DNA of 64,000 nucleotides. It comes from Phyllobacterium sp. T1293 (GTDB lineage Bacteria > Pseudomonadota > Alphaproteobacteria > Rhizobiales > Rhizobiaceae). This document shows positions 60,189 through 64,000 of the stretch, piece by piece. A model generated the notes under the pieces. The model ran no database searches and was not told the DNA's origin. It was given only the letters and a program-made list of their open reading frames with translations. The translations under genes were made by a program, and so were the position numbers. Position 1 is the stretch's first letter. Each line of letters begins with the position of its first letter. The stretch is from assembly GCF_020731415.2 (NCBI RefSeq), contig NZ_CP088275.1:186001-250000 (forward strand), read 5' to 3'.

Positions 60189-60232
60189 CGCAGGTTTTCC
60201 GCAAGTTATTGAGCGATTGCGGAAGACCTGCG
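60189..60232. terminator. Long hairpin after pepT
   Basis: A 16-bp inverted repeat (arms 60189-60204 and 60217-60232) with one G:U pair and a 12-nt loop begins 12 nt after the pepT stop. No T-run follows on the plus strand, so it could be a weak terminator or an mRNA-end stabiliser. Confidence 0.5.
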
Positions 60233-60353
60233 GCTTATGATCCGTTGGGGCTATTCACTTTATCCCCGGCCCAAGTCCCGGCCGCGCCACCTCTCGCCTT
60301 CCATGTTTCCCATCCGTCCCCCCGAAATTGCTAGCATAGCTTTGGTAGTTGAC

Positions 60354-60371
60354 TTCCAAAACGTTTCGGAA
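60354..60371. promoter_or_regulatory. LacI-family operator upstream of the lacI-type gene
   Basis: TTCCAAAACGTTTCGGAA matches its reverse complement at 16 of 18 positions and is centred on CG, the standard LacI-family operator form. It lies 32 nt before the regulator start, suggesting autoregulation. The same motif is expected at the promoter of the ABC/GH172 operon, outside the window. Confidence 0.65.
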
Positions 60372-60402
60372 AACTATAAAATGGGCGTTTCCGGGAGGGG
60401 GC

Positions 60403-61443
60403 ATGTCCAATCTTAAACAACTGGCGCAATCGCTTGGTTTATCCATTACCACGGTTTCACGGGCTCTGGACGGCTATTCGGACGTATCGGCAAAAACGAA
60501 GGCGCGGGTTCTGGAAGCCGCTGCCAAGTCCGGATACCAGCCCAACGTAGCCGCCCGCCGTTTGCGCCGTCAACGCGCCGAACTTGTCGCCGTTACGCTC
60601 CCAACGGCTCCCGGTCATATTGGACCACCCCATTTCCTCGACATCCTTTCCGCATGTGCGGAACATCTGGCGCTATCCGGCCTTAACCTTGTCATTGCTC
60701 CCGTCCCGCGCGGCCAAAGCGAGCTGGAAATGTGCCAGCGCTTTGTCGATGGCCAGCGTGTCGACGCCATGCTGCTGGTGCGCACCAAACGCAATGACGA
60801 ACGGGTGGAATTGCTTCAGTCGCGCGGTATCCCGTTTGTTACGCTGGGCCGGACAGAATCTGCCAAACCCCACGCTTTCCTCGATGGCGACGGCTTTGCT
60901 GGCTTCCGCGATGCGACGCTGCGATTCATCGCTGATGGTCATACCCATATCGGGCATATTGCCGGGCCACAGGCATTTTCGTTTGCCCACCACCGCCGCA
61001 TGGGTTGGGAAGCTGCTCTTGGCCAAACCGGATTGTCATCGGCGCTTCTGGCAGAGGGCGATCCAACCGAGCAAGGCGGTTATGCCGCCGCAAAAGCCCT
61101 GATGAGCGGGTCAGTCAAACCGACGGCCATCCTTTGTGCTACCGATGAAATGGCCGTTGGCACCTTACGTGCCTTGCGCGAAGTCGCCTGCGGAAATGCG
61201 GTCAGCATTATCGGCCATGATGATTTGCCAATGAGTGCGTTTACCGATCCGCCCCTGTCAACCATGCGTGTGACGGGCGACGATATCGGCGTTCGCATAG
61301 CCTCGCTGTTGCTACGGGCCATTGACGGAGAAGCCCCGGAAGCCCTGCAGGAAATCCATCCGGTGGAATTTCTGCCCCGTGCCAGCCACCGCCGGGCGCA
61401 ACGGCTGGCCGCCAATGATGCGGGTGTTCAAGCAGAAGAATAG
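60403..61443 (+). CDS. LacI-family transcriptional regulator
   Basis: ATG 60403 follows GGGAGGGG and gives 346 residues. The N-terminal LacI helix-turn-helix (MSNLKQLAQSLGLSITTVSR, then ALDGYSDVSAKTKARVLEAA) leads to a periplasmic-binding-type effector domain (about 60-335, with DGDGFAGFRDATLRFIADGH and CATDEMAVGTLRALREVACG). It probably represses the convergent carbohydrate genes at 61469-64000 and responds to their sugar. The two coding regions end 25 bp apart. Confidence 0.94.
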   Translation: MSNLKQLAQSLGLSITTVSRALDGYSDVSAKTKARVLEAAAKSGYQPNVAARRLRRQRAELVAVTLPTAPGHIGPPHFLDILSACAEHLALSGLNLVIAPVPRGQSELEMCQRFVDGQRVDAMLLVRTKRNDERVELLQSRGIPFVTLGRTESAKPHAFLDGDGFAGFRDATLRFIADGHTHIGHIAGPQAFSFAHHRRMGWEAALGQTGLSSALLAEGDPTEQGGYAAAKALMSGSVKPTAILCATDEMAVGTLRALREVACGNAVSIIGHDDLPMSAFTDPPLSTMRVTGDDIGVRIASLLLRAIDGEAPEALQEIHPVEFLPRASHRRAQRLAANDAGVQAEE

Positions 61444-61468
61444 CCGAATGTCAGCACGAGCCGCGCGA

Positions 61469-62665
61469 TCAGCTTCTTGTCTTGTTCACCACGGCAGACC
61501 AATTGCGATACGGCGCCCGGAATGTCGGCACGCGCTCGGCAACTCCTGGTAGCCTGTCAAAGCTTTGGTGCGGTTCCGATTGATACCAGAAAGCCACCGA
61601 AGAAATGTCATCCGAACGGCCATTGGCATGGCCATGTTCAATCGTAACGCGGATGCTTTTGTGGAAGATAACCGGGTCTTCAATATGCCAGCGATAGAGC
61701 GTAACCGGCTCTGTCCAGTTGGGTCCACCCGCAGCAATGATGCCATGATAGGGACCGCTATAGGTCTGGGTCGGGCACCATGCCGTGTTGAAGTAATCCT
61801 CGGTCCCAGTGCCATGCAGGGTCGGCGGCCAGGCGTCATTCGCACCCGGCACAGATTCAGCGCGATCTGCAATCAGCTTCGCTTTGGGACCAATACGCGG
61901 ATCGGGTTTGCGGATCGTATCGGGGACCGAGATTCCGGCTTCACCATCGATGAAGATCATATCATCGCCCTCGCCGTACCAGTCCCAGACGGCGGACCGC
62001 CTGCGCGAATAAACGCTGAAGAGAACACCGACATAGTGACCATGCCCTGTTGCATTCAGGATGGTGTAGTTCTCCTTGCCATCGACATTCTCGCTGCCGA
62101 ACAAAACCTGCTCGTTCGTCCTTCCTTCCTCGCTTGGCGCGTGCGGCCGGTCCTGCCGGTACTGGGCATGGAAACGTCCCATATCCTCGTCAAGCGTCTC
62201 GTGCAGTTCAAGATCGACATAGTAATAGAACAGGAGATCGTGTTCCGCCTCATTGGTGATCGTGAACTTCATGTGTGAGGCAAACGGCATGGGAAAATAG
62301 CAATTGAAAGCCTTGCCATCCTCCGGACTGGCCTGCATCGGCAAGCTCGCATAATTGCGGGTTTGCGCATGGCCCATCCCGAAAAAATCTCCGATCGGGG
62401 TTTCAATGCTTGGCTCCGCTTCGCCATCCCACCAGGCACGCAGGACAATTTTGCGCAGGAAGCTCTCGCTTTCGCAGGCAAGGGTTGACCAGATGTGTGT
62501 GATAATACCGGCCCCGGTATGTTCGGCAATGACCACTGTCTCGCCGGGCTCAATATGCAGACGATCATCATTGCCTCCCGTGCGGTCAAAACTCGAGAAC
62601 CGGCGGGTTTTGGCCTTGCGCAGTTTTGCCAGACCGCGAAGCGGTGAAAGTGCGGCATCGGTCAT
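61469..62665 (-). CDS. Glycoside hydrolase family 172 (DUF2961) enzyme
   Basis: The 398-residue protein has the two DUF2961 hallmarks, each with an acidic residue: WYGEGDDMIFIDGE (229-242) and GTGTEDYFNTAW (285-296). The first 140 residues form the beta-sandwich start (RFSSFDRTGGNDDR, GAGIITHIWSTLA). Known GH172 members act on difructose dianhydride or D-arabinofuranosides (family knowledge). There is no signal peptide, so it would act in the cytoplasm on an imported oligosaccharide. AGGAG precedes ATG. It is the last gene of the leftward ABC operon. Confidence 0.92.
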   Translation of the reverse strand: MTDAALSPLRGLAKLRKAKTRRFSSFDRTGGNDDRLHIEPGETVVIAEHTGAGIITHIWSTLACESESFLRKIVLRAWWDGEAEPSIETPIGDFFGMGHAQTRNYASLPMQASPEDGKAFNCYFPMPFASHMKFTITNEAEHDLLFYYYVDLELHETLDEDMGRFHAQYRQDRPHAPSEEGRTNEQVLFGSENVDGKENYTILNATGHGHYVGVLFSVYSRRRSAVWDWYGEGDDMIFIDGEAGISVPDTIRKPDPRIGPKAKLIADRAESVPGANDAWPPTLHGTGTEDYFNTAWCPTQTYSGPYHGIIAAGGPNWTEPVTLYRWHIEDPVIFHKSIRVTIEHGHANGRSDDISSVAFWYQSEPHQSFDRLPGVAERVPTFRAPYRNWSAVVNKTRS

Positions 62666-62693
62666 GCTGGTTCTCCTGTGGAATGGTGCGCGG

Positions 62694-63545
62694 TCATTTC
62701 AGGCCACTGGTCTTGATGGAATTGATAATTTGCCGCTGGAAAATCACGAACAGGGCAAGCGTCGGAATGGCGACGATCGTCGACGCGGCCATCATGTAGT
62801 TCCATGCCGCCGCGTACTGGCTTTTGAAGTTGGCGATGCCGACCTGTACCATCCAGAGCTTGCTGTCAGAGGTGATGGTCAGCGGCCAGAGAAATGAGTT
62901 CCAGTTGGCAAGAAAGAACAGGATTGCCAGAGCTGACAGGATCGGACGGCTGAGCGGCAGGATGATATTCCAATAAATACGCCAATAGCTGGCGCCGTCC
63001 ATCAGCGCTGCCTCCTCCATCTCGCGTGGGATCGAGAGATAATACTGGCGCAAAAGGAAAATACCGAAGGCATTGAAAATAGCAGGGATGATCAGCCCCG
63101 CATAGGAATTGAGCATACCGAGCCATTTTACGATGATGAACAACGGAACGATAATGACGGGCAGCGACACGAGAAACGTCGAGAAAATCGTGAGAAAAAT
63201 CAGTTCCCGTCCCGGAAACCGCAGCCGCGCCAGTGCATACCCGGCCATGGAGTGGAAGAACAGCGCGATAATGGTAACAGCCGCAGAGACGAAGAGGCTG
63301 TTGAACATGAAGCGCAGAAATGGCACGCCGGTCAGCACATAGATAAAATTGTCGAAGGTTGGCGCGCCGGGAATGAGATTGGGTGAGAACGTTTCTGCGG
63401 TGGGTTTGAAGGCAATCGACACCATCCACAACAGTGGAAAGATCGTCATGAGCGCCAGAACCGCCGCGACGGCCATCCAGATGATCCGTACAAGGGTAAT
63501 CTGGGAGCGGGCGAAATAGGCTGAACCTTGATGCGAACTATTCAT
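62694..63545 (-). CDS. Carbohydrate ABC permease (MalG/UgpE-like)
   Basis: ATG 63545 overlaps the stop of the preceding permease gene and has GAGGG upstream, giving 283 residues; TTG 63551 is possible. Six transmembrane helices; EAA loop EEAALMDGASYWRIYWNIIL then PLSRP; C-terminal QRQIINSIKTSGLK. It pairs with the permease at 63538 to import an oligosaccharide (CUT1 type). The ATPase and binding protein should lie beyond the right edge. Confidence 0.95.
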   Translation of the reverse strand: MNSSHQGSAYFARSQITLVRIIWMAVAAVLALMTIFPLLWMVSIAFKPTAETFSPNLIPGAPTFDNFIYVLTGVPFLRFMFNSLFVSAAVTIIALFFHSMAGYALARLRFPGRELIFLTIFSTFLVSLPVIIVPLFIIVKWLGMLNSYAGLIIPAIFNAFGIFLLRQYYLSIPREMEEAALMDGASYWRIYWNIILPLSRPILSALAILFFLANWNSFLWPLTITSDSKLWMVQVGIANFKSQYAAAWNYMMAASTIVAIPTLALFVIFQRQIINSIKTSGLK

Positions 63546-64000
63546 GCTCAAATCGCCCTCCGCGCGTGAACAGGAAGAGCAGCAGCGTAAACAGCATCAA
63601 CAACAGGATCAGCGTTGAGGCCATGGCTGCGGCATAACCAAAGGCACCGAGGCTGAATGCCTGCTGATAGATATAGACGATCAGCACGGAGGTGGAATTG
63701 GCCGGGCCGCCCCGCGTCATCACATAGATGATGTCAAAGGCCTGCGCGCCCGCAACGGCTGCCACCATTGAGACCAGCAGAACAAAGAAGCTTGTCGGCT
63801 TGAGCAGCGGCAGCGTTATGTACCAGAACCGGGCAATCGGCCCTGCGCCGTCTATTTCCGCCGCCTCATAAAACTCCGCCGGGATGTCCTGCAATCCGCC
63901 CAGAAAAATGAGCATGTAAAAGCCCATCAAGAACCAGACACTGACGACCACAACAGCGACAAGGGCAAAACTGGGATCGCCAAGAAACGAGATGGCAGGC
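63538..64000 (-). CDS. Carbohydrate ABC permease (MalF/UgpA-like), partial
   Basis: The frame is open to the right edge, so only the C-terminal 153 residues are seen and the start is outside the window. Helices at about 17-37, 75-100 and 125-150 of the fragment; EAA loop EFYEAAEIDGAGPIARFWYI then TLPLLKP; the MTRGGPANSTSVLIVYIYQQ stretch is typical of MalF-like partners. It overlaps the downstream permease gene by 8 nt. Confidence 0.94.
   Translation of the reverse strand, partial: PAISFLGDPSFALVAVVVVSVWFLMGFYMLIFLGGLQDIPAEFYEAAEIDGAGPIARFWYITLPLLKPTSFFVLLVSMVAAVAGAQAFDIIYVMTRGGPANSTSVLIVYIYQQAFSLGAFGYAAAMASTLILLLMLFTLLLFLFTRGGRFEHE

Noticed and set aside
1..64000. tRNA, rRNA, insertion sequences, integrase or att sites marking the T3SS region as an island
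   Set aside because: None were seen; transfer of the T3SS is plausible but not supported by sequence in this window.

Overview
The window looks like accessory or secondary-replicon DNA of an alphaproteobacterium in the Hyphomicrobiales (Brucella/Ochrobactrum, Phyllobacterium or Mesorhizobium relatives). This is inferred from the rhizobial-type (nolW-B-T-U-V/rhc) order of the type III secretion genes, an EryA/EryB/EryD-like polyol cluster, the abundance of ABC importers, and moderately high GC coding DNA with AT-rich spacers. The genus cannot be fixed from the sequence alone. No rRNA, tRNA, CRISPR array, insertion sequence or replication origin was seen.

Region 1 (1-8725) is a type III secretion (T3SS) locus. 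A divergent promoter region (356-713) separates a leftward unit (a 56-residue candidate needle/pilus protein, a strong terminator, then the first codons of an SctD-like protein leaving the window) from a tight rightward operon: a split-secretin N-terminal half (SctC1/NolW-like), a 61-residue protein, SctI (NolB-like), SctJ, SctK, SctL, SctN, SctO, SctQ, SctR, SctS and SctT. Most genes overlap or nearly touch. SctU, SctV and the secretin C-terminal half are not in the window. Region 2 (8737-17547) holds a hotdog thioesterase, a winged-helix-like unknown, an XRE regulator and a giant gene (about 2087 residues) with a LysM domain, a duplicated W/PEVA module and several hydrophobic segments. Its promoter carries an 11-bp-phased TCACAA repeat that also occurs just upstream of the T3SS operon -35 element and of a TPR-protein gene at 26145. 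This suggests one regulon containing the secretion machine and a giant candidate substrate or translocator, and is the main novelty of the window.

Region 3 (17750-25669) is an AfuABC/FbpABC-type importer (binding protein, fused double permease, ATPase) with an SRPBCC protein, divergent from an OmpR/PhoB-family response regulator and a histidine kinase. Region 4 (26145-34447) has a TPR lipoprotein-like/secreted protein plus an unknown partner, then a type I secretion unit (HlyD, HlyB-like ABC) with its apparent substrate, a serralysin-type RTX metalloprotease carrying a PPC-like domain between RTX blocks. A monocistronic carboxypeptidase Taq follows.

Region 5 (36451-48030) is a nine-gene catabolic operon: sugar/polyol ABC importer (SBP, double ATPase, permease), SorC/EryD-like regulator, aldo/keto reductase, GlpD/EryB-like dehydrogenase, DhnA-type class I aldolase, FGGY kinase and GMC oxidoreductase. 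The gene set fits import, phosphorylation, oxidation and aldol cleavage of a polyol whose identity is unknown. Region 6 (48121-58580) is a mixed set: DUF2161 protein, quinone reductase with divergent LysR gene, DUF1003 membrane protein, small His-rich membrane protein, GntR/FCD and LuxR regulators, an orphan branched-chain amino-acid binding protein, a tiny overlapping gene pair of unknown function, a DHA2 multidrug exporter and a SnoaL-like protein. Region 7 (58945-64000) has peptidase T, then a carbohydrate locus cut by the window edge: LacI regulator with a CG-centred operator, GH172 (DUF2961) glycosidase and two MalF/MalG-type permeases.

All assignments are by reading motifs and recalled family features. 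No database search was run.
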